In this document: piece after piece, positions 27,641 to 37,080 of the stretch
Layout: each line of letters starts with the position of its first letter
How positions within the stretch are numbered: the first letter of the stretch is position 1
Assembly (NCBI RefSeq): GCF_900149685.1
Contig: NZ_LT702999.1
Coordinates: forward strand, 992,001 to 1,056,000
DNA: 64,000 bases
Reading direction: 5' to 3'
Source: Erythrobacter sp. Alg231-14
GTDB lineage: Bacteria > Pseudomonadota > Alphaproteobacteria > Sphingomonadales > Sphingomonadaceae
Position numbers and translations under genes: made by a program
The notes under the pieces: model-generated
The model's input: the letters and a program-made list of their open reading frames with translations, nothing else
Told to the model about the DNA's origin: nothing
The model's database searches: none

Positions 27641-28603
27641 CTACGCGCCATGCCCCGTGTGCGGCATGGGCTGTCCGAAATGAGGTGATATGCCCGGCGT
27701 CGCACGGGACAAAAGATCACGCGCCAACGCATCAATCGCGGTGTATTCGCCGGGTGCAAAGCGCGCCTCACCCTCCACGCGTTCGGTGCCATCGGGGCTA
27801 AACAACGCCGCCCGCATGGCCAACCCCTCCTCGGTCGTTTGGCATAGAACCGCGATCGGTGAATGGCATGTGCCGCCCAATTGCGCCAACAAAGCGCGCT
27901 CCGCTTCCAATTCGTCGCGAGTGAGCGCATCATCGATCGCGGCGAGTGCCGCGGTCGTCGCCGCATCATCGGCGCGGCATTCCAACACAATAATACCCTG
28001 AGCCGCCGCGGGCACCCATTCGTTTTCATCAAGTGGAGTGCCGACGTCGCTTTGGCCCAATCGTTCCAATCCGGCGGCCGCCAGAAACGTCACATCCGCT
28101 TCCCCCGCTTCCAATTTGCCCAACCGGGTGGCGACGTTCCCTCTAAACGTGACAACACGGCAATCGGGTCTCAGATTTAACAATTGTGATGCCCGGCGCG
28201 GTGCGGATGTGCCGACCACGGACCCCGTTGGAATAGAGGCGATGGTGTCGGCGCCAACCAAGGAATCCCGACGGTCAGCGCGCGGCAAAACACCGCCAAA
28301 ATGAAATATATCGGGCCGGATGGTCTCAACATCCTTTGCCGAGTGCACCGATGCGTCGATCAACCCTTCGCCCAACCACGCGTCCAATTCTTTGGTCCAC
28401 AAAGCTTTCCCGCCGATTTCTGCCAAAGGCTTGTCGAGCACCTTGTCACCGCTGGCCACAACCGGGACGAGTTCAACCTGCGTTTCATGCCAGCCATGCG
28501 CAGCGCACAAACGCGCGCGCGTCTCTTCCGCTTGCACCATGGCGAGCGGGGAATTTCGGGTCCCTAGGCGTAATTTAACGGCGAAATTGGGTGCATCATT
28601 CAT
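27641..28603 (-). CDS. hemC: Porphobilinogen deaminase (hydroxymethylbilane synthase)
   Basis: This 320-residue protein joins four porphobilinogen units. Recognisable parts are the start LRLGTRNSPLAMVQAEETR, the VHSAKDVET substrate loop, FRGNVATRLGKLEAGEADV, and the cofactor-attachment cysteine in IVLECRADD. The start at 28603 is preferred. The frame runs on to 28678, but that would overlap the divergent tsaD gene, which begins at 28648. It heads the hemC-hemD-mic60 series. Confidence 0.97.
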   Translation of the reverse strand: MNDAPNFAVKLRLGTRNSPLAMVQAEETRARLCAAHGWHETQVELVPVVASGDKVLDKPLAEIGGKALWTKELDAWLGEGLIDASVHSAKDVETIRPDIFHFGGVLPRADRRDSLVGADTIASIPTGSVVGTSAPRRASQLLNLRPDCRVVTFRGNVATRLGKLEAGEADVTFLAAAGLERLGQSDVGTPLDENEWVPAAAQGIIVLECRADDAATTAALAAIDDALTRDELEAERALLAQLGGTCHSPIAVLCQTTEEGLAMRAALFSPDGTERVEGEARFAPGEYTAIDALARDLLSRATPGISPHFGQPMPHTGHGA

Positions 28604-28647
28604 CGGTATGCTTGCTCTAACCGCTACACACCTTAGATGGAAGCGCG

Positions 28648-29730
28648 ATGGCACTTGTATCGCACAACTCTGAAACACGCATCGTGCTGGGCATAGAGTC
28701 CAGTTGCGACGAGACGGCCGTGGCCTTGGTAGATGCGAACCGGACGATCATTGCCCAACGCATCGCCAGCCAAGAAAAAGAGCACGCGCCCTATGGCGGT
28801 GTAGTTCCCGAAATCGCCGCGCGAGCGCACGCCGAACGGCTCGCCCCCATGATCGAAGCGGTCATGCAGGATGCCGACATGGCGTTGGCCGATGTCCACG
28901 CGATTGCCGCCACCGCCGGCCCCGGTTTGATTGGCGGGGTGATGGTCGGATTGGTTAGCGGCAAGGCCTTGGCCATGGCGGCGGATAAGCCGCTGATCGC
29001 GATCAATCATTTGGAAGGGCACGCATTGTCCCCGCGCCTAGCGGACGGCGAATTGGCTTTCCCGTACCTTTTGTTGCTGGTGTCGGGTGGGCACTGTCAA
29101 ATTTTGAGCGTTGAGGGAGTGGGACAGTATCGCCGCCTCGCCACCACAATCGATGATGCTTTGGGTGAGGCGTTTGACAAAACGGCCAAGATTCTTGGCC
29201 TTGGCTATCCTGGCGGCCCAGCGGTTGAAAAACTGGCGCGCGAAGGCGATGCCAAAAAGGTCCCCCTCCCCCGCCCGTTAAAGGGATCGAAGGAGCCGCA
29301 TTTCTCGTTTGCTGGTTTGAAAAGCGCGGTCTTGCGCGCGCACAACAGCGGCGATCACGCCCCGGCCGACATCGCCGCCAGCTTTCAACAGGCCTCGATC
29401 GATTGTCTGATCGACCGACTTTCAAAAGCCATCAAAGACTACACACGCGATCACCCGCCATTTCCCGCTTTGGTTGTGGCCGGCGGTGTCGCCGCCAATC
29501 AAGGCGTTCGCGGCGCGTTGGAAGGTTTGGCGGCACAGCACAATATGCGGTTTGTCGCACCGCCTATGGCGTTGTGCACTGACAATGCGGCGATGATCGG
29601 GTGGGCCGGTTGCGAACGATTGGCGCAAGATCCCGATTTTGCCGGCGATCCATTGGATATCAAGGCGCGTCCGCGATGGCCGCTTGACCCCAATGCTGAG
29701 GCGGTTCGAGGGGCCGGAGTGAAGGCGTAA
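28648..29730 (+). CDS. tsaD: tRNA N6-threonylcarbamoyladenosine transferase
   Basis: This 360-residue ASKHA-fold protein transfers threonylcarbamoyl to A37 of ANN-decoding tRNAs with TsaB and TsaE. Iron ligand histidines are in [11 protein letters not shown]. The start [15 protein letters not shown], the central [12 protein letters not shown] and the late [17 protein letters not shown] match the family. Its stop overlaps the ATG of gpsA by one base, so they are translationally coupled. The start is divergent from hemC. Confidence 0.97.
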   Translation: MALVSHNSETRIVLGIESSCDETAVALVDANRTIIAQRIASQEKEHAPYGGVVPEIAARAHAERLAPMIEAVMQDADMALADVHAIAATAGPGLIGGVMVGLVSGKALAMAADKPLIAINHLEGHALSPRLADGELAFPYLLLLVSGGHCQILSVEGVGQYRRLATTIDDALGEAFDKTAKILGLGYPGGPAVEKLAREGDAKKVPLPRPLKGSKEPHFSFAGLKSAVLRAHNSGDHAPADIAASFQQASIDCLIDRLSKAIKDYTRDHPPFPALVVAGGVAANQGVRGALEGLAAQHNMRFVAPPMALCTDNAAMIGWAGCERLAQDPDFAGDPLDIKARPRWPLDPNAEAVRGAGVKA

Positions 29731-30743
29731 TGGACAACGATATGAACCATCAGCGGACAATCGGCGTCATTGGCGCGGGCGCATGGGGCACGGCGTTGGC
29801 GCAAATGTTGGCCAGCGATGGCCGCGATGTCGCGATATGGGCGTTCGAACCCGACGTGGTCGAAACGATCAACACCGCCCATCGCAATCCGCAATATTTG
29901 CCAAGTGCAACGCTTGCCCCAACAATCCGCGCGACCGGCAATCTTGACGATTTGGCCGGCATCCAAACCGTGTTGGTCGTGACACCGGCGCAGGTGTTGG
30001 GCAAAGTTCTAGGCGGTCTGACACAGGCGCCGCGCGATCTGGTTTTATGCTCCAAAGGGATTGAAGCAGGCACAGAGCGTTTGATGAATGATGTCGCCCG
30101 CGATGCCGCACAAGGGTCCCAAATTGCGGTGCTTTCCGGCCCGACATTCGCGCACGAAGTCGCCGCCGGCCTTCCGACTGCCGTTACTTTGGCGTGCGAG
30201 GGTGGAACGGAACAATGGGACCGGTTGTCACCGGCAATCGCGCGCCCAGCATTTCGCCCGTATTATTCGGATGATGTAACCGGCGCAGAGATTGGCGGAT
30301 CGATCAAAAATGTCCTCGCAATTGCGTGCGGGGTCGTGGACGGATTGGAATTGGGTCAAAACGCCCGCGCCGCCTTGATCGCGCGCGGATATGCCGAAAT
30401 GCTGCGATTTGGCGGCGAATTGGGGGCACGTGCAGAAACATTGGCCGGTTTGTGCGGCCTGGGCGATCTGGTGTTGACCTGTTCATCCACATCCAGCCGC
30501 AATTTCTCGTTGGGCAAGGCTTTGGGTGAAGGCAAAAACGCGACTGAATTGATGGCCGATCGAACAACCGTCGCCGAAGGGGCCCACACCGCGCCCGTTC
30601 TGGCTCAACTGGCCAGTAAGCGCGGCATTGCAATGCCGATTGTGGATGCGGTGAACACGATCCTGTCGGGTGCCAATCCTCGCGATGTTGTTGCCGGTTT
30701 GTTGGCGCGGCCATTGAAGGCGGAACAGACCGACGCACAATGA
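29730..30743 (+). CDS. gpsA: NAD(P)H-dependent glycerol-3-phosphate dehydrogenase
   Basis: This 337-residue protein makes sn-glycerol-3-phosphate from dihydroxyacetone phosphate for phospholipid synthesis. The NAD(P) fold is GVIGAGAWGTALAQML. The catalytic lysine is in EIGGSIKNVLAIACGV, and substrate contacts appear in GLGDLVLTCSSTSSRNF. An alternative start lies four residues in (29742). It overlaps both neighbours (tsaD and the flippase), forming one operon. Confidence 0.97.
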   Translation: MDNDMNHQRTIGVIGAGAWGTALAQMLASDGRDVAIWAFEPDVVETINTAHRNPQYLPSATLAPTIRATGNLDDLAGIQTVLVVTPAQVLGKVLGGLTQAPRDLVLCSKGIEAGTERLMNDVARDAAQGSQIAVLSGPTFAHEVAAGLPTAVTLACEGGTEQWDRLSPAIARPAFRPYYSDDVTGAEIGGSIKNVLAIACGVVDGLELGQNARAALIARGYAEMLRFGGELGARAETLAGLCGLGDLVLTCSSTSSRNFSLGKALGEGKNATELMADRTTVAEGAHTAPVLAQLASKRGIAMPIVDAVNTILSGANPRDVVAGLLARPLKAEQTDAQ

Positions 30744-32323
30744 CAGACACCGTCACCCCTCCTGAAACAGCGCCACGGCCCGACAAAGGCGGCGACGATA
30801 TGGCGACGCTCGCTAAGGGTGGGCGCACCAACACTTTGGGATTTTTCCTGCGATTGTTGGGCGGGATCCCGTTCCTTTTCGTTGGATTCCGTCTTTACGG
30901 CGTGGACGAAATGGGCCGGTTTGCCGCGGCATTTGTGGTCATTGAAATCTTTGCGTTGATTTGTGCGCTGGGTGAGAAACGCGGTCTTGCCCAACGGCTA
31001 ACCGACGGGGCCGAAAACGAACACATCCCACAGGCGAATTTGGTTTTTGACGGTCTCCTGACTTGTCTCATCTTCTCGCTCATGGCCTGTGCTTTGCTGT
31101 TGCTGTTCCCCGTCATCATTTTCCCGAGCGGCACGAACAGCGAATTTGACATGTGGATGATCGCCGCAATCCCAGCCTTTGCGTTGACCGAAATTTTGCT
31201 CGCGGCACAGGCCTATCGCTATGACATTGCCACGACGGTGCGCGCCCGTGCTGTGGTTGAACCATGGACCAAATCGATCCTTGTGGCCGGGTTGTTCTTT
31301 GTCCCCACTTTGGCGGCGGGCGGCATCGCGCTCGCATTCCTTGCCTCCATCTATGCCGCATTGCTCACCGCCGCTTGGTCGTTTCTCAAAACCTATGGCT
31401 GGCCCAAAGGTTGGCGGCCGCGCCCGCGCTACCTTGTCCAGATGACGATGCGCGCCCTGCCTTTGATCGGTGCCGATGTGATCGAACGCAGCACCCGGTT
31501 GCTCGATGTGTTCTTGTTGGGCCAATTCACATCCGCCGGCACGGTTGGCATCTATTGGTTCGCCAAAGAGGTGGTGAGCCTGCCGCAAAAGCTCAAAACG
31601 AGTTTTGAACCGATCCTCTCCCCGGTGATCACAAAGAACCTGAAAATCGGGAATATGGAAGCCATCGCCAACCAAGTGCGTCAGGTCGGCTTTTGGATCA
31701 TCGCCTTGCAATTTGGCATCGCGTTGATGCTGGCCATCCCGGGTGAAGCGGTCATGGGCCTAGGCGGCCCCGATATCGTCGGCGGCACTGGGGCGTTGGC
31801 AATCCTGCTGGCGGCCGAAGTGATCGCGTCCATGGCGGTCGTTTCGGAAAGCGTGCTGGTCTATATTGCGCGCAAGCGAAACCTGTTGATCTCTTTGGGT
31901 GTGATCACGTTACAGGGTTTGTTGACCGTGGGTTTCATCCTGTTGGCGCAACATCTCAATTACGACGAAGGCTTCCAAGCTGCCGGTGCCGCGATGGCTT
32001 TGTTTGTCGCCTTGGGCGTGTCGAGTTTGATCAAAGCCGCCGTGCTCAAACATTTGTTGAAGGCCCCTGTTTCCAATTGGCGTTGGGCGCTGGTTTATGC
32101 CGCCGCGCCGGCTGTTGTTGTGGGATATGCCGCAACCTTCCTGCCGGAATGGATGGAGATTGTGTTTGGCGGCCCTGCCATTTTGGGCGTCTATTTGTTC
32201 GTTATCTGGAAACGTGGATTTGGCGAAGAGGACAAGGTTTTGTTCCGCAAAAATGTGGTCCCGCAGGAGATAACCGACGCCGACGCAGTCACCGACGAAG
32301 CCGAGGTAAAAACCACCCGCTAG
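30740..32323 (+). CDS. Polysaccharide/lipopolysaccharide flippase (MATE/MOP superfamily)
   Basis: This 527-residue multi-spanning protein has about 12-14 membrane helices in the MOP exporter pattern. An N-terminal cytoplasmic tail (about 1-35) precedes LGFFLRLLGGIPFLFVGF. It resembles Wzx-type flippases for lipid-linked saccharides. It overlaps gpsA by 4 bases (ATGA), so it is co-transcribed, although the roles of tsaD and gpsA are unrelated to sugar export. No glycosyltransferases are adjacent; the cargo is not known. Confidence 0.82.
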   Translation: MTDTVTPPETAPRPDKGGDDMATLAKGGRTNTLGFFLRLLGGIPFLFVGFRLYGVDEMGRFAAAFVVIEIFALICALGEKRGLAQRLTDGAENEHIPQANLVFDGLLTCLIFSLMACALLLLFPVIIFPSGTNSEFDMWMIAAIPAFALTEILLAAQAYRYDIATTVRARAVVEPWTKSILVAGLFFVPTLAAGGIALAFLASIYAALLTAAWSFLKTYGWPKGWRPRPRYLVQMTMRALPLIGADVIERSTRLLDVFLLGQFTSAGTVGIYWFAKEVVSLPQKLKTSFEPILSPVITKNLKIGNMEAIANQVRQVGFWIIALQFGIALMLAIPGEAVMGLGGPDIVGGTGALAILLAAEVIASMAVVSESVLVYIARKRNLLISLGVITLQGLLTVGFILLAQHLNYDEGFQAAGAAMALFVALGVSSLIKAAVLKHLLKAPVSNWRWALVYAAAPAVVVGYAATFLPEWMEIVFGGPAILGVYLFVIWKRGFGEEDKVLFRKNVVPQEITDADAVTDEAEVKTTR

Positions 32324-32424
32324 GCCGTTTGCATCGGTCATTTCCCTTTTCTTTCAAAGCCATTCAGTTGGGATTAACGGGCTGAAGCGGATTTTGCGAT
32401 TTGGGTAATTTGTGGGGATGCGAG

Positions 32425-34509
32425 ATGGGTGGATTTAAGCGTACTCGGCTGTTTGTTTCGGTCACAGTGACCATGAGTTTGATGCTTTCGGGTTGCGCTC
32501 AATCGTCTGCCCCGGTCGTCGCTTCTGTCACAAATGTTGATCAAGCCGCCCCATCGACACGGATGAAACAATCGGTCCCGCCGTTAATGGGCGTGACGGC
32601 CGCAGCGCCGGTGGCTCCGTCCCCAAGCGTTCCACCATCTGCGACAAGAACGGGTCCATCGCGGGGGCAATCACAGGGGGCGACACGGGCGCCATCCTTC
32701 GATGAGTTAAGCCAGCTTTCGCAATATCCATTGCCGTCGTGCCCTCCGATTGAAATGGGCCCCGACGCCGTATCGGACCAGACGATTACAGTGACGGCGA
32801 CACGACGCCCCCCTCAACCGCTGCAAGAGACGCCGCTGGCCGTTACGGCGGTCACCTCAGAACAATTGGCTCCTAGCGGCAGCGTGGTCACCGAGAATGT
32901 GGTCAACCCGCCGCCACCGCCTCCGCCACCGCCTCCGCCACCTCCTCCGCCACCTCCCCCCCCGCCTCCGCCGGGATCATCTTCCGCTGATGCCGCTGCG
33001 TTGGCGTCTGCGTTGCGTCCCCAAAGAAATCGCACGGGAGCAGTGCGTGCGGCCCCTGATCCTTCACAAGTCGTCAGCGTAAACCCTGTCGTAGTGCCAT
33101 TCGATCCGGGCCGCGAACAATATGATGGCGAAGAGGTCTCTCCTGTCCGACTGACCAGTGACGAACCGGTCAGCACGTTCGGTGTCGATGTTGACACCGG
33201 CGCATACAGCAACGCCCGCCGAATTTTGTCGCAGGGTCAAAAACCCCCACAAGCCGCGGTGCGCACAGAGGAGATGATCAACTATTTCCGCTATGATTAC
33301 GCCCGGCCAGAGGGACGCGATGTGCCGTTCAGCATCACCACAGACGTGGCGCGTACGCCGTGGAACGACGCAAGCTATTTGATGCGAATTGGCCTGCGCG
33401 GATATGACATCGCCGTCGAAGAACGCCCCGCCGCCAATCTGGTGTTCCTAATGGATGTGTCCGGGTCGATGAACCGCCCGAACAAATTGCCGTTGGTCAA
33501 AGCGGCGTTGCTGGGTCTAGCCGCTGAACTTCGCGAAGAAGACCGCGTCTCAATCGTTGTCTATGCCGGAGCAGCCGGCCTCGTGCTGCAGCCTACCAAC
33601 GATTATTGCGAGATTGATCGGGCGTTGCGTATGCTCAGGGCCGGTGGATCAACCGCCGGCGGCGCGGGCATAGAGCTTGCGTACAACATCGCTCAGGATA
33701 ACTTCATCGAAGACGGCGTGAACCGCGTGATCTTGGCCACCGATGGCGATTTCAATGTCGGCATTCGCGACCGAACCGCTTTGGTCGAATTGATCGAACA
33801 AAAACGCGAAAGCGGCGTCACGCTTACCGCCCTTGGCTTCGGCACCGGCAATTACAACGAAGCGTTGATGGAACAAGTCGCCAATTTCGGGAACGGCAAT
33901 TACGCCTATATCGATAGCGCGTTCGAGGCGCGCAAAGTGTTGGTCGACGAAATGAGCGCGACGATTTTCACGATCGCCAAAGATGTCAAAATCCAAGTGG
34001 AATTCAACCCTTCAGTCATCAGCCAATACCGCTTGATCGGATACGAAAACCGGGCGCTGCGCGAGGAAGATTTTGACAATGATGCGGTGGATGCCGGCGA
34101 TATTGGCGCCGGACATCAAGTCACCGCTCTTTACGAAGTGGTACCGACCGGCGCGAATGGCTGGATCGCCCAACGCCGATACGAAGACGCACCGGCCCAA
34201 GCTGCGATGAACCGCTTAACCGAAGCGGCGCATGTCAAACTTCGTTTTAAAATGCCCGACGGCGACACATCGCAATTGATTGAACGGGTCGTAACCGGTG
34301 ACATCTTTGCCGAGGCTTCATCGCCAGAAGGTGACTTTGCATTCGTCACGTCGGTTGCCGCCTTTGGTCAATTGCTGCGCGGGGACGAATTGATGATGGG
34401 TTTTAGCCACAGCGATGTGGATGAGCTTGCCGGGGAACAAACCGAATTGCTGCGCCGCGAATTCCTTGGCTTAAACGCGGTTGCTGGGGGTTTGAACGCG
34501 GGTGGATAG
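32425..34509 (+). CDS. Von Willebrand factor A lipoprotein (YfbK-like) with TonB-plug-like segment
   Basis: This 694-residue lipoprotein has lipobox LMLSGC (Cys24). Residues about 119-150 (ITVTATRRPPQPLQETPLAV, then TSEQL) closely resemble the start of a TonB-receptor plug. They are followed by 22 consecutive prolines (162-183). A YfbK-type N-domain then precedes a vWA domain (MIDAS: Asp344, Ser346, Ser348 in DVSGSM, with ATDGDF later) and a DUF3520-like C-terminus. vWA proteins bind metal-dependent protein ligands. The ATG at 32425 follows GGGG; the frame is open from a TTG at 32401. It is probably surface- or periplasm-facing. Function is unknown. Confidence 0.85.
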   Translation: MGGFKRTRLFVSVTVTMSLMLSGCAQSSAPVVASVTNVDQAAPSTRMKQSVPPLMGVTAAAPVAPSPSVPPSATRTGPSRGQSQGATRAPSFDELSQLSQYPLPSCPPIEMGPDAVSDQTITVTATRRPPQPLQETPLAVTAVTSEQLAPSGSVVTENVVNPPPPPPPPPPPPPPPPPPPPPPGSSSADAAALASALRPQRNRTGAVRAAPDPSQVVSVNPVVVPFDPGREQYDGEEVSPVRLTSDEPVSTFGVDVDTGAYSNARRILSQGQKPPQAAVRTEEMINYFRYDYARPEGRDVPFSITTDVARTPWNDASYLMRIGLRGYDIAVEERPAANLVFLMDVSGSMNRPNKLPLVKAALLGLAAELREEDRVSIVVYAGAAGLVLQPTNDYCEIDRALRMLRAGGSTAGGAGIELAYNIAQDNFIEDGVNRVILATDGDFNVGIRDRTALVELIEQKRESGVTLTALGFGTGNYNEALMEQVANFGNGNYAYIDSAFEARKVLVDEMSATIFTIAKDVKIQVEFNPSVISQYRLIGYENRALREEDFDNDAVDAGDIGAGHQVTALYEVVPTGANGWIAQRRYEDAPAQAAMNRLTEAAHVKLRFKMPDGDTSQLIERVVTGDIFAEASSPEGDFAFVTSVAAFGQLLRGDELMMGFSHSDVDELAGEQTELLRREFLGLNAVAGGLNAGG
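32908..32973 (+). repeat. Run of 22 proline codons
   Basis: Mixed CCG, CCA, CCT and CCC codons give 22 prolines in a row within the vWA lipoprotein. The mixed codon use means the run is not a simple slipped microsatellite. It would need elongation factor P for translation, and forms a rigid linker between the TonB-plug-like part and the vWA part. Confidence 0.9.
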
Positions 34510-34651
34510 GGGTTGAACCCGGTTGAGGGTGCTTTGCCCGCGCAGGTCCTTTCAACAACCATTGCAAGAATTTGACCGCTGAGATTTGAACACAAGTGCT
34601 CGAACCTGCTAGGATTTTCCTTGCTGTTGTTTTGCAGGGAAAGGTTTGCGC

Positions 34652-35215
34652 ATGACGCCCATCAATCTTGAAGCCGCCGTTCTGATCGGACTTGGCGTGT
34701 TGCTTTTGATCCTCGCGATTTGGATGTTCGTGCGCGCCAATCGCACAACGACCATTGTTGGCGATGATCAGGCTGGGAAAGACGTATTGGACGAAGGGGC
34801 CACACCGGCGGCCCGCAATCAGGCGTTGATTGATGCCCCCTCAGCGGCGGTCCCGACGCATGATTTGACGCCGAAAGTTGAAACCCCACCAGAACCTGTT
34901 GCTGCGCCCCAACCCCAACCCGAACCAGCCGCTCAGGCCGAAACAAAACCTGCACCAAAAGCAGCGAGCGGCGAAGGCGACGACCTGCGCATGATCAAAG
35001 GCGTTGGCCCTAAGTTGGTCACTATGTTGGCAGAGCAGGGTGTGACCTCGTTCGCGCAAATTGCCGCGTGGACCGACGCCGATATCGAACGTGTGGATGC
35101 AACGTTGGGCAGGTTCGCGGGTCGGATCACGCGCGATCAATGGGTTGAACAAGCGAAACTGCTCACTTCGGGGGAGGAAACCGCATTCTCTTCCAAGTTC
35201 GGGAAAAACGGATGA
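34652..35215 (+). CDS. Membrane-anchored protein with helix-hairpin-helix (H3TH-like) domain
   Basis: This 187-residue protein has one N-terminal membrane helix (about 7-28), a proline/glutamate/alanine-rich linker (about 65-105), and a C-terminal helix-hairpin-helix domain. In that domain, DDLRMIKGVGPKLVTMLAEQ and VTSFAQIAAWTDADIERVD match the 'flap endonuclease-1-like' H3TH found in many short bacterial proteins. DNA or nucleotide binding is possible, but no nuclease residues are seen. AGGGAAAGG before the ATG at 34652 sets the start over a TTG at 34646. It stands alone after the vWA gene. Confidence 0.75.
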   Translation: MTPINLEAAVLIGLGVLLLILAIWMFVRANRTTTIVGDDQAGKDVLDEGATPAARNQALIDAPSAAVPTHDLTPKVETPPEPVAAPQPQPEPAAQAETKPAPKAASGEGDDLRMIKGVGPKLVTMLAEQGVTSFAQIAAWTDADIERVDATLGRFAGRITRDQWVEQAKLLTSGEETAFSSKFGKNG

Positions 35216-35289
35216 ATTAGTAGGCACATAGATGCCTGGAACATGTTACCCATTGTGGTCTGGGGTCGATGAAAGAGGGGGAGTGAGTC

Positions 35290-35661
35290 GTGAGTCAACG
35301 AATTTTGGTCGCCGAAGACGAAATGGTTGTCGCCTTTGACCTGTGTGACACCGTCGAAGAAGCCGGGTTTGAAGTCGAAGGCCCACACGCAGGCATCTCA
35401 TCGGCAATGCTTGCTTTCCAAAAGGAAAAACCGGCCCTCGCCATTCTCGATATTTCGCTGGACGATGGAAACGTATTCCCGCTCGCACAAAAACTAGCCG
35501 CCGAAGACGTGCCGCTAATTTTCCATTCTGGCCGCCATACCCGCGAAGAGATCAAGGCGAAGTTTCCGACCGCGATAACACTGATGAAACCGTGCCCACC
35601 CGCAGAGGTGTTGCGCGCGGTGAACGATGTTTTGGATGAATGCGAAGCATCCCGCGATTGA
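35290..35661 (+). CDS. Stand-alone response-regulator receiver
   Basis: This 123-residue single-domain receiver keeps all key residues: acidic pocket in VAEDEMVVAFD, phospho-acceptor Asp in LAILDISLDDG, and the lysine in ITLMKPCPPAE. With no output domain it should act by protein contact, like CheY or Spo0F. The start is GTG 35290 (MSQRILVAEDE), preceded by GAAAGAGGGGGAG. No histidine kinase is adjacent. It contrasts with the degenerate receiver at 11.9 kb. Confidence 0.88.
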   Translation: MSQRILVAEDEMVVAFDLCDTVEEAGFEVEGPHAGISSAMLAFQKEKPALAILDISLDDGNVFPLAQKLAAEDVPLIFHSGRHTREEIKAKFPTAITLMKPCPPAEVLRAVNDVLDECEASRD

Positions 35662-35781
35662 TCCTTGTGGATGCATTTCTGATCGGATTTCTTGCGCCGC
35701 AAAGTTTGCGCTGATGCTAGGCTTGCGGCCAATGCCCAAGCCTGCGAAAGCAAAGGCGCGATAAAGTTTCAGGAGTAACCA

Positions 35782-36999
35782 GTGCACGCCCCCTCGAGCC
35801 CAGATCTAGCGAATGCCGGTATCGTCCCGTTCAATTGGGAAGATCCATTCGATATTGAATCCCAATTGACCGAAGACGAACGAATGGTCCGCGACGCGGC
35901 GCATGGCTTTGCCCAAAGCGAATTGCAGCCGCGCGTGATCGAAGCGTTCCGCAACGAAACCAGCGCCCCGGAACTTTTCCCCTTAATGGGCCAGGCGGGT
36001 TTGTTGGGGGCAACAATACCCGAAGAATATGGCGGCGCGGATGCCGGCTACGTTTCTTACGGCCTCATCGCCCGCGAGATTGAACGCGTCGACAGCGGAT
36101 ATCGCTCCATGGCCAGCGTCCAGTCCAGCCTCGTGATGCATCCGATCTATGCCTATGGATCCGAAGAGCAACGCAAGAAGTACCTTCCCGGTCTGGCATC
36201 GGGCGAACTCATCGGGTGTTTCGGACTAACCGAACCGGATGCCGGTTCGGACCCGGCCGGAATGCGGACCTATGCCAAGAAAGACGGCGATGGCTATTCC
36301 ATTTCTGGCGCAAAAACGTGGATTTCCAATTCGCCATTTGCCGATGTCTTTGTGGTCTGGGCCAAAAGCGAAGAGCATGGCGGCGGCATTCGCGGGTTTA
36401 TCCTTGAGAAAGGGATGGAAGGGCTTTCTGCGCCCAAGATCGAAGGCAAAATTTCGCTGCGCGCATCGACGACGGGCATGATCATGATGGATGATGTTAA
36501 ATTGCCCGCCGATGCGCTGCTGCCCAATGTTCAAGGCTTGAAGGGCCCCTTTGGCTGCCTTAACCGCGCGCGATACGGGATTAGCTGGGGCGCAATGGGA
36601 GCGGCAGAATTCTGTCTTCACGCCGCGCGCCAATATGGCCTTGATCGAAAGCAGTTCGGCGCCCCTCTTGCGGCCACACAATTGTTCCAAAAAAAGCTCG
36701 CCGACATGATGAGCGACATTGCGCTGTCGCTTCAGGCATCCTTGCGCGTTGGCCGTTTGATGGACGAAGGGCGCTTTGCCCCTGACATGATTTCTATCGT
36801 TAAACGCAACAATGTTGGCAAAGCTTTGGATATCGCACGCCAAGCCCGAGACATGCATGGCGGCAACGGGATTTCAGAGGAATATCAAGTGATCCGGCAT
36901 GCGGTGAACTTGGAAACGGTCAACACTTACGAAGGCACGCATGATGTCCATGCGTTGATCTTGGGCCGCGCGGTCACAGGCATTGCAGCGTTTGGTTGA
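35782..36999 (+). CDS. gcdH: Glutaryl-CoA dehydrogenase-type acyl-CoA dehydrogenase
   Basis: This 405-residue flavoenzyme matches glutaryl-CoA dehydrogenase, which makes crotonyl-CoA in lysine and tryptophan degradation. Key segments are [17 protein letters not shown] (FAD site), [37 protein letters not shown] and the catalytic glutamate in [17 protein letters not shown]. The first 30 residues are a typical GcdH N-extension. It starts at a GTG with a clear AGGAG before it. A single-step acyl-CoA dehydrogenase of other substrate range cannot be excluded. Nearby genes cover tyrosine catabolism, so a broader amino-acid degradation role fits. Confidence 0.9.
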   Translation: MHAPSSPDLANAGIVPFNWEDPFDIESQLTEDERMVRDAAHGFAQSELQPRVIEAFRNETSAPELFPLMGQAGLLGATIPEEYGGADAGYVSYGLIAREIERVDSGYRSMASVQSSLVMHPIYAYGSEEQRKKYLPGLASGELIGCFGLTEPDAGSDPAGMRTYAKKDGDGYSISGAKTWISNSPFADVFVVWAKSEEHGGGIRGFILEKGMEGLSAPKIEGKISLRASTTGMIMMDDVKLPADALLPNVQGLKGPFGCLNRARYGISWGAMGAAEFCLHAARQYGLDRKQFGAPLAATQLFQKKLADMMSDIALSLQASLRVGRLMDEGRFAPDMISIVKRNNVGKALDIARQARDMHGGNGISEEYQVIRHAVNLETVNTYEGTHDVHALILGRAVTGIAAFG

Positions 37000-37080
37000 G
37001 CGGTTCTCAACCGTTCTCAGGGCGGCACCGCAAAGGGCGCGCCGCAATCGCCAATTGTCGACGTTTAGGGATCGCTTTGT

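Noticed and set aside
32908-32973. Possible tandem-repeat or CRISPR-like array
   Set aside because: The repeated triplets are proline codons in an open frame, not spaced repeats; no CRISPR array was seen anywhere in the window.
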